A DNA stretch of 64,000 nt from Roseovarius sp. (GTDB lineage: Bacteria > Pseudomonadota > Alphaproteobacteria > Rhodobacterales > Rhodobacteraceae). This document shows positions 1-8,587 of the stretch, piece by piece (position 1 is the first letter of the stretch; each line of letters begins with the position of its first letter). A model generated the notes under the pieces. That model was not told the DNA's origin, ran no database searches, and was given only the letters and a program-made list of their open reading frames with translations. The translations under genes and the position numbers were made by a program. The stretch covers positions 56,994-120,993 of the forward strand of contig JACIYT010000007.1 of the NCBI GenBank assembly GCA_014359765.1, read 5' to 3'.

Positions 1-65
1 TCCGCCTCGCACAGGAATTCGGTCGCGTCATCGTTGATCGTGGTTGTCACATGAATGCGGCTCAT
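1..65 (-). CDS. Molybdenum hydroxylase 2Fe-2S subunit (CoxS type), N-terminus only
   Basis: Only the first 21 codons are in the window. The visible N-terminus, MSRIHVTTTINDDATEF, matches the first strands of the ferredoxin-like domain found in small subunits of xanthine/CO dehydrogenase-type enzymes. In that family the subunit carries two 2Fe-2S clusters that link the molybdenum site to FAD; the cluster cysteines lie outside the window, so this is not verified here. The ATG overlaps the stop of the FAD subunit by ATGA (62-65), which means the two are translated together in the order M then S. The substrate is unknown. Confidence 0.75.
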   Translation of the reverse strand, partial: MSRIHVTTTINDDATEFLCEA

Positions 66-925
66 GCCGTGTCTCCCTTTGCCCGTGCCTCGGCGATGAC
101 CGCCACGCGGCGCGCCAGAACGCCCGCCACATGGCGACGGAATTCGGCCGTGCCGCGCTTGTCGTCTATCGGGGTCGCGGCCCTCGCGCAGGCCGTCGCC
201 AGATCGTCGAGCGCGCCCGCGTCGAGCGCGCGATGCTTGAGCGCCTCGGCCGCCGCCTCCACGAGGATCACCTTGGGGCCGACCGCGCCGAGCGCGACTC
301 GCGCGCCGCTGATCCGGCCCGCCTCGTCAAGGCTGAGCGAAATCCCGCAGCCCACCACCGCGATATCCATCTCGGTGCGCGGGATGAAGCGCAGATAGGC
401 ATCGCCTGACCGCGCGCCGCGCGGGGGCAGGAAGATGGAGGTGATGAATTCACCCGGCCCGAGCGCCGTCTTGCCCGGCCCCTGCGGCACGTCGATGACG
501 GCCAGATCGCGCGTGCCCTCGGGCCCCGCGATCCGCGCCACCGCGCTAGCGGCGACCATGGCGGGCACCGAATCGGCCGCCGGAGAGGCGTTGCAGAGAT
601 TGCCCGCGATCGTCGCCCGGCCCTGCACCTGCGTCGAGCCGATCAGCTCCGCCGCCTCGACCACGCCGGGCCAGTCCGCGCAGAGCCCCTCATGCTCGCC
701 CATCTCGGCACCCGACACGGCGGCCCCGATGCGCCAGCCACCCTCTTCGGCGGTGATCTCGCGCATTCCGGCGATGCGCTTGATATCCACGATCAGCTCG
801 GGCGCGATCATCTCCGAACGCAGCTTGACCAACAGATCGGTGCCGCCCGCCAGAACATGCGCCCCCGTCTGACCGGCCAAGGCCGTCACCGCCTCCTCCA
901 CGCTGCGTGGCGCCTCGTATCGCAT
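62..925 (-). CDS. Xanthine/CO dehydrogenase family FAD-binding subunit (CoxM type)
   Basis: Medium subunit of a molybdenum hydroxylase; it binds FAD and passes electrons from the 2Fe-2S subunit to an acceptor. Both FAD-contact motifs of the family are visible, AGGTDLL at residues 26-32 and TIAGNLCNASPAAD at 105-118, and 287 residues is the normal length. The gene is first in its operon, with the 2Fe-2S subunit gene overlapping its stop. No molybdenum-binding large subunit lies in the window (it would be expected beyond base 1), so the substrate could be CO, a purine, an aldehyde or an aromatic CoA ester. Family assignment is firm, physiological role is open. Confidence 0.88.
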   Translation of the reverse strand: MRYEAPRSVEEAVTALAGQTGAHVLAGGTDLLVKLRSEMIAPELIVDIKRIAGMREITAEEGGWRIGAAVSGAEMGEHEGLCADWPGVVEAAELIGSTQVQGRATIAGNLCNASPAADSVPAMVAASAVARIAGPEGTRDLAVIDVPQGPGKTALGPGEFITSIFLPPRGARSGDAYLRFIPRTEMDIAVVGCGISLSLDEAGRISGARVALGAVGPKVILVEAAAEALKHRALDAGALDDLATACARAATPIDDKRGTAEFRRHVAGVLARRVAVIAEARAKGDTA

Positions 926-1225
926 GGCTTTCTCCCTGACTTGTTCCCGGGCCGGCCCTTGGGAGACTCGGCGCCGCTGTCCCGACTATCCCGCAAGTCG
1001 GGGCAAGACGCAAACAGGCTTCTGGGGGGATGAGGAGCCGCGCGAGCGCCCGACCGCGGGTGGGCGCTCTGACAGTCGAGGGGAGCGCTTTATGGTGCCA
1101 AATACTCGTCCGATGGTGCGGGTGTGCCGCGTTGCAAAAGCGCCCGCCCGTCCGGGCGGTCGGGCGCTCGCGCGGCGGCGCGTTCCGCGCCTTGATTCCG
1201 CGCGGGTGGCGCACGTGCGTCGCCC
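926..1225. other. Intergenic region with three inverted repeats, no gene seen
   Basis: This 300-base gap lies upstream of the molybdenum-hydroxylase operon and downstream of the glycosyltransferase gene's stop. It holds an inverted repeat CCCGAC/GTCGGG at 981-1002 that could be an operator for the operon, and two related GC-rich hairpins at 1044-1069 (arms around GAGCGCCC/GGGCGCTC) and 1139-1168 (arms AGCGCCCG/CGGGCGCT). Neither hairpin is followed by a T-run, so they are not typical intrinsic terminators. No open frame here has a convincing protein. Confidence 0.4.
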
Positions 1226-1906
1226 CTACCCCCGCCGATACCTCTCGGCCAGGCGCACCGGATCCGCACCGCACAGATAGCGCAGCAGAAGCCACAGATT
1301 GCGCGTCCCCCGCCGCAGCCAGCCCTCGCGCGCGAACCGCGCCGCCGAGGTGCGCACGCTGAGCGGCAAAAGCGTGATCCGGCCCTTCAGCGCGCGCGCC
1401 AGCGCCACGTCCTCCATCAGCGGAATGTCGGGGTAGCCGCCGGCACGGTCATGTTCGGCGCGGCTGATCAGCAGCCCCTGATCGCCATAGGGCAGCCCCA
1501 AAAGCCCCGAGCGCAGGTTGGCCCAGCCCGCCACCACGCGCGGCGCCAGCCCCCGCGCGTCGAAGGAAAGCCGGAACGCCGCCGCGCCGCCCTGCGCCAT
1601 CTGCGCGCGCACCGCGTCCGCCCAGCCCCCGGGCAGGACCGTATCGGCGTGCACAAAGAGCAGCCACTCGCCCCCCGCCACCGCCGCGCCGCGCCGCAAC
1701 TGCCCTCCGCGCGAGGGCGCGCCGGTCACGATCACCGCCCCTGCCGCCTCGGCCATCAGGCAGGTGTCGTCGCTTGATCCGCCATCGCTCACCACCAGTT
1801 CGCGGATCAGCCCCGCGCGCACCCCCTCGAACAGCGCGCCAAGGCAGGCGGGCAGGTCGCGCCCCGCATCAAGCGTCGGAATCACCACCGATAGCGCGGC
1901 GCGCAT
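1226..1906 (-). CDS. Family 2 glycosyltransferase, TIGR04283-like
   Basis: GT-A fold glycosyltransferase of 226 residues. The nucleotide-sugar binding strand SVVIPTLDAG (6-15), the SDGGSSDDT loop (40-48) and the metal-binding HAD in place of DxD (86-88, within LFVHADTVLP) are visible. The length and the HAD variant fit the TIGR04283 group, which is often annotated as arsenosugar-biosynthesis or selenodomain-associated transferase; that functional label is weak and no arsenic or radical-SAM gene is nearby. There is no transmembrane segment, so it is probably cytoplasmic. It stands alone, divergent from the ygfZ-like gene with 66 bases between the starts. Confidence 0.8.
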   Translation of the reverse strand: MRAALSVVIPTLDAGRDLPACLGALFEGVRAGLIRELVVSDGGSSDDTCLMAEAAGAVIVTGAPSRGGQLRRGAAVAGGEWLLFVHADTVLPGGWADAVRAQMAQGGAAAFRLSFDARGLAPRVVAGWANLRSGLLGLPYGDQGLLISRAEHDRAGGYPDIPLMEDVALARALKGRITLLPLSVRTSAARFAREGWLRRGTRNLWLLLRYLCGADPVRLAERYRRG

Positions 1907-1972
1907 CGCGCTTCCCCCTGTTGCCGGCCTGTCCCATGGCTATATTGGACGCAAGGCGACAAGGGAACGGGC

Positions 1973-2704
1973 ATGGCACGGACAATTCTCCAGATCACCG
2001 GCAGCGATGCCGAAACCTTCCTTCAGGGGCTGGTCACGAACGATCTCAAACGCCTCGGGCAGGGCCTCGTCTATGCCGCGCTGCTCACGCCACAGGGCAA
2101 GTATCTGGCCGATTTCTTCCTGCTGCGGGAGGGGGGGGCGATCTGGCTCGACGTGGACAGCAGCCTCGCCGCCGGGCTCGCGCAACGCCTCTCGCTCTAC
2201 AGGCTGCGCGCCGATGTGCAGATTGCCGAAACGGGCCGCAAGGTCCGGCGTGGCACCGGCCCCGCGCCCGAGGGCGCGCTGGCCGATCCGCGCCACCCCG
2301 ATCTGGGCTGGCGGCTCTACGGCGATGAGGAGGGCGATGACGGCACCGATTTCGACCGCATCCGCGTGGCGCATTGCATCCCCGAGACAGGCATCGAGCT
2401 GACCCCCGAGACCTATATCCTGGAGGCCGGGTTCGAGCGTCTGAACGGCGTCGATTTCCGCAAGGGATGCTATGTCGGGCAGGAAGTGACCGCGCGCATG
2501 AAACACAAGACCCAGCTGAAAAAGGGCCTCGCGCGCGTCGCCGTGGAGGGCGCAGCCCCCGTGGGCACCGTGATCGCCACCGGCGACGGCAGAAGCGCGG
2601 GCACGCTTTTCACCCAGTCGGGCGGGCGTGGCATCGCCTTTCTGCGCCATGACCGCGCCGCGCCGGGCATGATGGCGGGCGCGGCGCGGGTCGATCCCCT
2701 CTGA
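1973..2704 (+). CDS. ygfZ: YgfZ/GcvT-like folate-binding protein
   Basis: Tetrahydrofolate-binding protein that in characterised bacteria and mitochondria (YgfZ, Iba57) helps assemble or repair 4Fe-4S clusters, for example in the tRNA thiomethylase MiaB. The signature KGCYVGQE is at residues 164-171, with the redox-active Cys at 166. The N-terminus (ARTILQITGSDAETFLQGLV) has the family's ITGxDAxxFLQG pattern. At 243 residues it is on the short side but spans both the GcvT-like N-domain and the C-terminal barrel. The gene converges on efp with only 17 bases between them and no visible terminator. Confidence 0.88.
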   Translation: MARTILQITGSDAETFLQGLVTNDLKRLGQGLVYAALLTPQGKYLADFFLLREGGAIWLDVDSSLAAGLAQRLSLYRLRADVQIAETGRKVRRGTGPAPEGALADPRHPDLGWRLYGDEEGDDGTDFDRIRVAHCIPETGIELTPETYILEAGFERLNGVDFRKGCYVGQEVTARMKHKTQLKKGLARVAVEGAAPVGTVIATGDGRSAGTLFTQSGGRGIAFLRHDRAAPGMMAGAARVDPL

Positions 2705-2721
2705 GCGCGTCCGGGCGCCGG

Positions 2722-3285
2722 TCAGGCGCGCTCGGAATATTCCATCGTCTCGGTATTGACGACGATTTCCTCGTCGGGGCCGACGAAGGGCGGCACCATG
2801 ACCTTGACCCCGTTATCGAGAATCGCCGGCTTGAAGCTGTTGGCGGCGGTCTGGCCCTTGACCACCGGCTCGGTCTCGACGATGCGGCAGACCACCTTTT
2901 GCGGCAGCGTGGCGTTGAGCGCCTCGCTCTCGTGGAATTCCACCGTGATCGTCATGCCGTCCTGAAGAAACGGGCGGCGGTCGCCGAGGATGTCGGCGGG
3001 CAGCTCGATCTGCTCGTAGGTCTCGGTATCCATGAACACCAGCTTGCCGTTCTCCTCATAGAGAAACTGCTGGTCCTTCTGCTCGAGGCGCACGCGCTCG
3101 ACCTTGTCGGCGCTACGGAACCGCTCGTTGAGCTTGGTGCCGTTGCGCAGGTTCTTCATCTCGACCTGGGCAAAGGCGCCGCCCTTGCCGGGCTTGACGT
3201 GATCGACCTTCACCGCCGCCCAGAGGTGGCCGTTATGCTCCAGCACGTTGCCGGGGCGAATCTCGTTTCCGTTGATCTTGGGCAT
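2722..3285 (-). CDS. efp: Elongation factor P
   Basis: Three-domain translation factor that binds between the P and E sites and relieves ribosome stalling at consecutive prolines. I start it at [12 protein letters not shown] (187 residues) because this is the conserved N-terminus of the family; the frame stays open further upstream but that part is not EF-P-like and overlaps the promoter. The loop that reaches the peptidyl-transferase centre reads KPGKGGAF, with the modifiable Lys at position 34. The beta-lysylation genes epmA and epmB are not in the window. A candidate promoter lies about 40 bases upstream of the start. The gene is divergent from the small conserved gene at 3501. Confidence 0.95.
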   Translation of the reverse strand: MPKINGNEIRPGNVLEHNGHLWAAVKVDHVKPGKGGAFAQVEMKNLRNGTKLNERFRSADKVERVRLEQKDQQFLYEENGKLVFMDTETYEQIELPADILGDRRPFLQDGMTITVEFHESEALNATLPQKVVCRIVETEPVVKGQTAANSFKPAILDNGVKVMVPPFVGPDEEIVVNTETMEYSERA

Positions 3286-3327
3286 GTGGTCAAACCATGA
3301 CAAAAGGTTGATATGATGTCGATCGCT

Positions 3328-3356
3328 CCTATATCTCGCGGGATGCAGGGTGGCAA
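3328..3356 (-). promoter_or_regulatory. Candidate sigma-70 promoter of efp
   Basis: Read on the minus strand, TTGCCA (3356-3351) is followed after exactly 17 bases by TATAGG (3333-3328). This would start transcription near 3321 and leave a leader of about 36 bases before the EF-P start codon. Four of six bases agree with the -35 consensus and four of six with the -10 consensus. This is a pattern match only. Confidence 0.45.
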
Positions 3357-3389
3357 GCCGACCAGATTTCGGTTCGGAGAGGTTGGAGC

Positions 3390-3406
3390 CATGCAAATGT
3401 TGCATG
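3390..3406. promoter_or_regulatory. Perfect 7-bp inverted repeat between efp and the divergent gene
   Basis: CATGCAA-ATG-TTGCATG reads identically on both strands apart from the 3-base centre. It sits 34 bases upstream of the efp -35 element and about 95 bases upstream of the other gene, a suitable place for a regulator that senses one signal for both genes. No known operator is recognised. Confidence 0.35.
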
Positions 3407-3500
3407 GATGCTATGCACATGCGCTCTATCCGAATCGAACAAAAGCCGCCATAACCACCCGCACGCCCAAAACACAAGAGCAATAAGAACAGGACGAATG

Positions 3501-3827
3501 ATGAAGGATTTCGTTGACGGCACGGCGTTCAATGCCGAACAGGGCAATCGTGCGCGCAAACTCTTCGCGGCGGTGGTGCTGGCCGCGCTGGACGACGCCA
3601 TCGCCGATGACAAGAAATACGGCAATGGCCCCGAGCAGATCGCCCGCTGGGCGCGCTCGCGCGACGGGCGCGAAGTGCTGAGCTGCGCGGGCATCGACCC
3701 GAACGAGCGCGTGGTCAAGGGACTGATGGAATTCGTCGCCAAGGGCGTGCGCACCTCGGTCGCGCTGTCGCGCGAGGAGAGCGAGCGCCGCAACGCCGCC
3801 GCGCAGGCCGAGGCCGAGGCCGCCTGA
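3501..3827 (+). CDS. Small conserved Rhodobacterales protein (DUF6280-like)
   Basis: Acidic, mostly helical soluble protein of 108 residues with no signal peptide or membrane segment. I recall near-identical proteins, named DUF6280, in many Rhodobacterales, usually beside efp; that name is from memory. Two adjacent ATG codons (3498 and 3501) are possible; the AGGAC at 3491-3495 is better spaced for 3501. The strongly conserved stretch is [20 protein letters not shown] followed by a C-terminal Glu/Ala-rich helix. It has its own transcription unit, ended by the hairpin at 3854. Function is unknown. Confidence 0.8.
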   Translation: MKDFVDGTAFNAEQGNRARKLFAAVVLAALDDAIADDKKYGNGPEQIARWARSRDGREVLSCAGIDPNERVVKGLMEFVAKGVRTSVALSREESERRNAAAQAEAEAA

Positions 3828-3853
3828 GCGCGCCGCCGCTGACAGCATTTGCC

Positions 3854-3882
3854 GGCCCCGTCCTCCGCGGCGGGGCCTTTGT
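3854..3882 (+). terminator. Probable intrinsic terminator after the small conserved gene
   Basis: Stem GGCCCCG (3854-3860) pairs perfectly with CGGGGCC (3871-3877) across a 10-base loop and is followed by TTTGT. It lies 27 bases after the stop of the small gene and 21 bases before the cobQ start, so it separates the two units. Confidence 0.6.
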
Positions 3883-3902
3883 CTTGGCCGGGGGCGGGGG
3901 CG

Positions 3903-5369
3903 ATGACGCGCGCGATCATGATCCAGGGCACCGGCTCCAACGTGGGCAAGTCGATGCTCGTGGCGGGGCTCGCGCGCGCCTTCCTGCGCCGGGGCCTCTC
4001 GGTCGCCCCGTTCAAGCCGCAGAACATGTCCAACAACGCCGCCATCACCGACGATGGCGGCGAGATCGGGCGCGCGCAGGCGCTTCAGGCCCGCGCCGCA
4101 GGCCGCGCCCCGCTGACCGACATGAACCCCGTCCTGCTCAAGCCCGAAGGCGCGCGCGGCGCGCAGGTCATCGTGCAGGGCCACCCGGTCGGCAGCCTCG
4201 GAGCCGGGGACTACACCCGCGAAAAGCCCCGCCTCCTCGGCGCGGTGATGGACAGCTTCGCGCGGCTCGCCCGCAGTGCCGATCTGATCCTTGTCGAAGG
4301 CGCGGGCAGCCCCGCCGAGATTAACCTGCGCGCGGGCGACATCGCCAATATGGGCTTTGCCCGCGCGGCGGGGGTGCCGGTGGTGCTGGTCGGCGATATC
4401 GACCGGGGGGGCGTGATCGCGCAGATCGTGGGCACCAAGGCGGTGCTCGATCCCGGGGACGCGGCGATGATCCGGGGCTTTGCCGTCAACAGGTTCCGGG
4501 GCGATCTGAGTCTCTTTGCCGAGGGCGAGCGCGCGATTGCCGCGCGCACCGGCTGGCCCTCGCTGGGCGTGGTGCCGTGGTTCGACGACGCCTGGCGGCT
4601 GCCGCCCGAGGACGTGCAGGATCTCGCCAGCTTTCGCCGTGAGGGGGCGCTGCATGTCGCGGTGCCACAGCCGGGCCTGATCGCGAATTTCGACGACCTG
4701 ACCCCGCTCGCCAACGAGCCGAATGTCAGCGTCGAGATCGTGCCGGCGGGCCGCCCCCTGCCCGCCCATGCCGATCTGATCCTGCTGGCGGGCAGCAAAT
4801 CCACCATCGCCGATCTGGAGAGCTTTCGCCGCAACGGCTGGGATATCGACCTGGCCGCCCATATCCGGCGCAAGGGCCGGGTGCTCGGCATCTGCGGCGG
4901 CTATCAGATGCTGGGCCGCAGCATCGCCGACCCGGACGGGATCGAGGGGCCGCCGGGCACGGTCGCGGGGCTCGGGCATCTCGATGTGGACACGGTGCTG
5001 CAACCGCAAAAGCGGCTTGGCCTCACGCGCGCGCGGCACGCCGCCTCGGGCATGGAGGTGAGCGGCTACGAAATCCACCTGGGCGAGACCACCGGCCCCG
5101 ATTGCGCGCGCGGCTGGCTGATGGTGGGGGACCGGCGCGAGGGCGCGCAATCGCCCGACGGGCACGTTCAAGGCACCTATCTGCACGGGCTTTTCGCCGA
5201 GGACGGCTTTCGCGCGGCCTGGCTGCGGACATTCGGTGCCGCGTCGGAGATCCGTCATGACCGGATCATCGAGGACACGCTCGACGCGCTGGCCCGTCAC
5301 CTCGAGGAATCGCTCGATCTCGACCGGCTTTTGTCGCTCGCCGCGCCGGTCGCTCAGTCGCGCCCCTGA
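3903..5369 (+). CDS. cobQ: Cobyric acid synthase
   Basis: Glutamine-dependent amidotransferase that amidates carboxylates b, d, e and g of adenosylcobyrinate a,c-diamide in cobalamin synthesis. I start at [11 protein letters not shown] (488 residues), where the dethiobiotin-synthase-like P-loop begins; an upstream in-frame ATG at 3849 lies inside the preceding terminator. Visible features are GTGSNVGKS at 9-17, the nucleophile Cys331 in [10 protein letters not shown], and the triad His428 in GTYLHGLF. No other cob gene is in the window, so it is a stray step of the pathway here; its product line ends in the cofactor needed by the nrdJ enzyme at 33636. Its 3' end overlaps the convergent gene by 16 bases. 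Confidence 0.95.
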   Translation: MTRAIMIQGTGSNVGKSMLVAGLARAFLRRGLSVAPFKPQNMSNNAAITDDGGEIGRAQALQARAAGRAPLTDMNPVLLKPEGARGAQVIVQGHPVGSLGAGDYTREKPRLLGAVMDSFARLARSADLILVEGAGSPAEINLRAGDIANMGFARAAGVPVVLVGDIDRGGVIAQIVGTKAVLDPGDAAMIRGFAVNRFRGDLSLFAEGERAIAARTGWPSLGVVPWFDDAWRLPPEDVQDLASFRREGALHVAVPQPGLIANFDDLTPLANEPNVSVEIVPAGRPLPAHADLILLAGSKSTIADLESFRRNGWDIDLAAHIRRKGRVLGICGGYQMLGRSIADPDGIEGPPGTVAGLGHLDVDTVLQPQKRLGLTRARHAASGMEVSGYEIHLGETTGPDCARGWLMVGDRREGAQSPDGHVQGTYLHGLFAEDGFRAAWLRTFGAASEIRHDRIIEDTLDALARHLEESLDLDRLLSLAAPVAQSRP

Positions 5370-5845
5370 TCCGCCAGCGCGCGGCGGATCTCGCGCCGCA
5401 CCATTTTACGCAGATCCTTGCGCAGATCGTCGGCGATGCGCTCGCCGAGCGGCGCGATCAACTCCTCGCGCAGCACATCGGCGATCAGCGCGCGCAGCGC
5501 CCCCTCGTCGGGCGCGATCCGGACGATCACCTCGCCCGCAGGCCCTGTCGTCACCCGCGCGCCCGAGGCCGGCGCGAGGATATCGGCATCGCGCCAGTCG
5601 AGCGCCGCCGCCTCACCGCCATCGGGTGCCGCCACGCGCATCTCCGGGCCCAGAACGAGCGGTGCCGGGGCCTCGGCCATGTCGTGCCGGTCGATCCGCT
5701 GTGACGGGCGCAGAACCAGCGGCGGCATGGCCTCAGCGCTCATCGGCGCACCGCCACGATCCGCCCGCGCCGACACGAGCCCGCGCACGAAGCCCAACAC
5801 ATCCTCTGCCTCCCCGGCATCGTCCCCGGCCTCCCGGTCCGGCAT
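5354..5845 (-). CDS. Conserved hypothetical protein downstream of tolC
   Basis: Protein of 163 residues that I do not recognise by function. The N-terminal two thirds are acidic and rich in Ala, Pro and Gly and look disordered; the last 55 residues are a charged helix pair ([12 protein letters not shown] then [14 protein letters not shown]) of the kind seen at the C-terminus of small regulatory or scaffold proteins. I chose ATG 5845 because AGAGGG lies seven bases upstream; a GTG at 5866 is also in frame. It is the last gene of a minus-strand run with pcm-like and tolC (74 bases after tolC). Confidence 0.6.
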   Translation of the reverse strand: MPDREAGDDAGEAEDVLGFVRGLVSARADRGGAPMSAEAMPPLVLRPSQRIDRHDMAEAPAPLVLGPEMRVAAPDGGEAAALDWRDADILAPASGARVTTGPAGEVIVRIAPDEGALRALIADVLREELIAPLGERIADDLRKDLRKMVRREIRRALADQGRD

Positions 5846-5919
5846 ATGGCTGCCCTCTCGTCTCACTGGCGGGACGTGTCGCCGCGCGACCGGACCCGCA
5901 CAACGGTCTCACGACGCCA

Positions 5920-7347
5920 TCACTGTTTTCCCAGCGCGCGCAACACCCGGTCGAGCTGCTGGCCCTGCGGGCTGATCGGCACCGGGGCGGTCTTGACCAG
6001 ATCGTAATAGGCCGCGGGATCGTAGGTCGGCACGCCGAGATTGAGGTCGCTCACCGTCAATTCGCCGATCGCCGCCACCACCGAATAGGCGGCGATCACC
6101 ACGTCGGCATTGGCCGAAATGAGATTGGCCTGTGATTCGAGCAGGCTCTGTTCGGCGTCGAGCACGTCGAGCGTGGTGCGCGCACCGAGCATGGCCTCCT
6201 CGCGCGTGCCCTCGAAGGCCACCCGCGCCGCGCGCACCGCCTCGATATTGGCCGTGCGGGCCGCTTGCGCCGCGCGCAGATTGGCAAAGGCATTGCCCAC
6301 ATCCTGCCTGACCCGAAGCCCGGCAAGGTGCAGCCGCGCGAGCTGTGCGTCGCGCTGCGCGCGCGCCTGCCGCTCGAGCGAGCTGATCCGCCCGCCCTGA
6401 TAGATCGGCCCGCTCAGCTCCACGCCCACACTGCCCGAGCGCGAATAGCCCGATCCGGTCAGTTCCTCATCGGCCCCCAACCGGCCCACGAGGTTCAGCG
6501 AGGGCCGCTTGGCCGCGGCCGCGGCGCTCATGTTGAGCTCGGCCACGGTGACGTTACGCTGCGCCTCGAGCACGTCGGGATGGCGGCGCAGCGCCGCCGT
6601 CTTGGCCGTGTCCACATCACCCACGGGCGAGGGCATGTCGCCCGGCGCGCGCAGGGCGCCCGGATCGCGCCCGATCGCCTGGCGGAATTCCTCGATGGCG
6701 CGCGTGAGATCGCCCTCGGCCACGGCCAGGCCGCTCTGCGCCAGCGCCACCGCCGCCTCGGCCTGCGCCACATCGGTGCGCGTCACCTCGCCAACCGCGA
6801 AACGGTCGTTGGCGGCGCGCAATTCCTCCTCCAGAAGCCGCAGGTTGTTGCGCCGCAGATCGACGAACTCGCGGTTGCGGATCACGTTCATGTAGGCCTG
6901 CACGGCGATGAGAAGCACCTGCTGCTCGACGCTGCGCAGGGTCTCGCGCGTGGCCAGCACCGTTTCCCTCGCGGCCTCGGTGAGGAAATCGCTGCGCCCG
7001 AAATCATAGAGCAGCAGCGATCCGATCAGGCCGATGCTCGCGGTCGTCTCGGCCTCCCCGCGCGAGCCGTCGGCCGGCGCCGTGCCGGAGCGCACCCGGC
7101 CGAAATCGCGGGTGATGCCCGCCGTCCAGTCGATGATCGGCCGCAGCGCCGCCACCGCCTGCGCCACATCCTCGTCGGCGGCCCGCAGCAGCGCGCGGTT
7201 CTGCTCCAGAAGGCCGCTGTTGAGATAGGCATCGCGCAGCGCATCGGCGAGCGTCTCGGCCCGCGCCACCGTCACCGGGGCCAACGCCAGCACCCCGGCA
7301 AGCGCCAGCCCGCCCATCCGTCTCGTCAGCCAGCCCCGTCCCGTCAT
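5920..7347 (-). CDS. tolC: TolC family outer membrane channel
   Basis: Outer membrane efflux duct used by type I secretion and RND or MFS pumps; trimers form a beta barrel and a long periplasmic helical tunnel. The 475-residue protein starts with a signal peptide (basic MTGRGWLTRR, then a hydrophobic core, cleavage expected after ARA at 28-30). Two repeated halves of coiled-coil helices are visible, with family landmarks such as DYLVAL-like repeats replaced by ENRALLRAADEDV near the start and TTLDVLDAEQSLL near 400. No inner-membrane or adaptor partner lies next to it, so it probably serves several pumps. It follows the pcm-like gene by 25 bases. Confidence 0.92.
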   Translation of the reverse strand: MTGRGWLTRRMGGLALAGVLALAPVTVARAETLADALRDAYLNSGLLEQNRALLRAADEDVAQAVAALRPIIDWTAGITRDFGRVRSGTAPADGSRGEAETTASIGLIGSLLLYDFGRSDFLTEAARETVLATRETLRSVEQQVLLIAVQAYMNVIRNREFVDLRRNNLRLLEEELRAANDRFAVGEVTRTDVAQAEAAVALAQSGLAVAEGDLTRAIEEFRQAIGRDPGALRAPGDMPSPVGDVDTAKTAALRRHPDVLEAQRNVTVAELNMSAAAAAKRPSLNLVGRLGADEELTGSGYSRSGSVGVELSGPIYQGGRISSLERQARAQRDAQLARLHLAGLRVRQDVGNAFANLRAAQAARTANIEAVRAARVAFEGTREEAMLGARTTLDVLDAEQSLLESQANLISANADVVIAAYSVVAAIGELTVSDLNLGVPTYDPAAYYDLVKTAPVPISPQGQQLDRVLRALGKQ

Positions 7348-7372
7348 GCCAACTCTCCCGCAATCGTGTCGC

Positions 7373-8026
7373 TCAAAGGGTAAAGGCCGCCCGCCTCTCG
7401 AAGCCGGGCAGCACCGGGGCCCCAGCGTTGAATGCGTAACGCCAGTTCATCCTGCCGTCGATCCTGTAGCCGATCCGCACCACGCCGAGCGGCCCCTCGG
7501 CAAAGAGGCAGGCGATGCGCCCGCCCTCCTTGAGCTGATCGGTGATCGCCTCGGGAAGATGCTCGACCGCACCTTCGAGAACGATCACGTCATATGGCCC
7601 GTGCTCGGGCGCGCCCTCGGCCAGCCGCCCCGCGACCATCACCACATTGTCGGCGCCGTTCTCCACGAGGGTGCGCTGCGCCTCCTCGACGAGCGCCGGA
7701 TCCTCCTCGAGCCCGATAACCGCCTCGGCCATGCGCGCGATCACCGCCGAGGAATAGCCATGCATCGGCCCGATATCGAGCACCAGATCGTCGCCCTCGA
7801 TGTCGAGCGCGTCGAGCATCTTGGCGAGGGTGCGCGGCTCCAGCATCACCCGCCCGCCGCCGAGATCGAGATTGCCGCCCAGATAGGCCGCCTCGCGCAG
7901 CCGCGCGGGCACGAAGGCCTCGCGCGGGACGCGCAGCATCGCGTCGATGATCGGGAACCGGGTCACATCGGAGGGGCGTATCTGCGTGTCCACCATCATG
8001 GTGCGCCGCGCGGCATAATCGGTCAT
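7373..8026 (-). CDS. Protein-L-isoaspartate O-methyltransferase-like protein
   Basis: SAM-dependent methyltransferase of the PCMT family, 217 residues. It starts at MTDYAARRTMMVDTQIRPSD, with the family's MVxxQIRxxxV motif and the substrate-site segment FVPARLREAAYLG. Motif I of the SAM pocket reads DIGPMHGYSSAVIARM, whereas enzymes of proven function have a form close to GxGxGYxxA, so activity as a repair enzyme is uncertain. The partnership with tolC immediately downstream is common in Rhodobacterales as I remember it. Family membership is secure, the reaction is inferred. Confidence 0.8.
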   Translation of the reverse strand: MTDYAARRTMMVDTQIRPSDVTRFPIIDAMLRVPREAFVPARLREAAYLGGNLDLGGGRVMLEPRTLAKMLDALDIEGDDLVLDIGPMHGYSSAVIARMAEAVIGLEEDPALVEEAQRTLVENGADNVVMVAGRLAEGAPEHGPYDVIVLEGAVEHLPEAITDQLKEGGRIACLFAEGPLGVVRIGYRIDGRMNWRYAFNAGAPVLPGFERRAAFTL

Positions 8027-8119
8027 GGCCGACCTCGTCTCTGTTGTCACCTTCGGGATGCTTCTGACACATCGGCGCGGCCACGGCAATCGCCGGAACG
8101 CGCCGGGCCCTGGCGCGGA

Positions 8120-8587
8120 CTATCGGTCGCGGCGCGCCCCGGCCAGATCGCACCGCAGCACCACCTCCTCCTCGCGCGCCACGAACTGCCGCCGCTCGAA
8201 CAGCGCCCGCCCCCGCGCATCGCCCCGCGCCAGCGCCACGTCGAGCGCCCCGAGCCCCGCCCCCCCGAGCGCGCGCGGCAGGCTCGCCAGCACCTCGGCA
8301 CCGATGCCGCGCCCACGCACCGCGCGACGGACATGCAGCGCCTCGATCCGGCCCACGAGCCCCCCCGCCGCGACCGACCAGCCAAAGGACAGCAGAACAT
8401 AACCGATCGGCGCGCGCGGCGGGCCGATGAGATAGGCCGCACCGTGCGGGCTGCCCTCGAGCAGCGGCAAGAGGCCCGCCGCGAGCGCCCCCGGATCCGC
8501 CGCCGCGCCGCGCTCGGCCTCACGCGCGAGCACCATCGCCAGAAGCCGGTCGAGATCGGCGGGCCGCGCCAGCGTCAGCGCCGTCAT
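8120..8587 (-). CDS. GNAT family N-acetyltransferase
   Basis: Small acetyltransferase of 155 residues. The acetyl-CoA pyrophosphate loop RRAVRGRGIGAEVL fits the R/QxxGxG/A signature and is preceded by the strand IEALHVRRAVRG; the C-terminal FERRQFVAREEEVVL is the usual last strand of the fold. The acceptor is unknown. Its ATG overlaps the stop of the nucleoside hydrolase gene by ATGA (8584-8587), so the two are co-translated, and a link with nucleoside salvage is possible but unproven. Confidence 0.85.
   Translation of the reverse strand: MTALTLARPADLDRLLAMVLAREAERGAAADPGALAAGLLPLLEGSPHGAAYLIGPPRAPIGYVLLSFGWSVAAGGLVGRIEALHVRRAVRGRGIGAEVLASLPRALGGAGLGALDVALARGDARGRALFERRQFVAREEEVVLRCDLAGARRDR

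Noticed and set aside
3426..5300. 624-codon frame antisense to cobQ
   Set aside because: Shadow of cobQ, no start site, no domain, compositional bias only.
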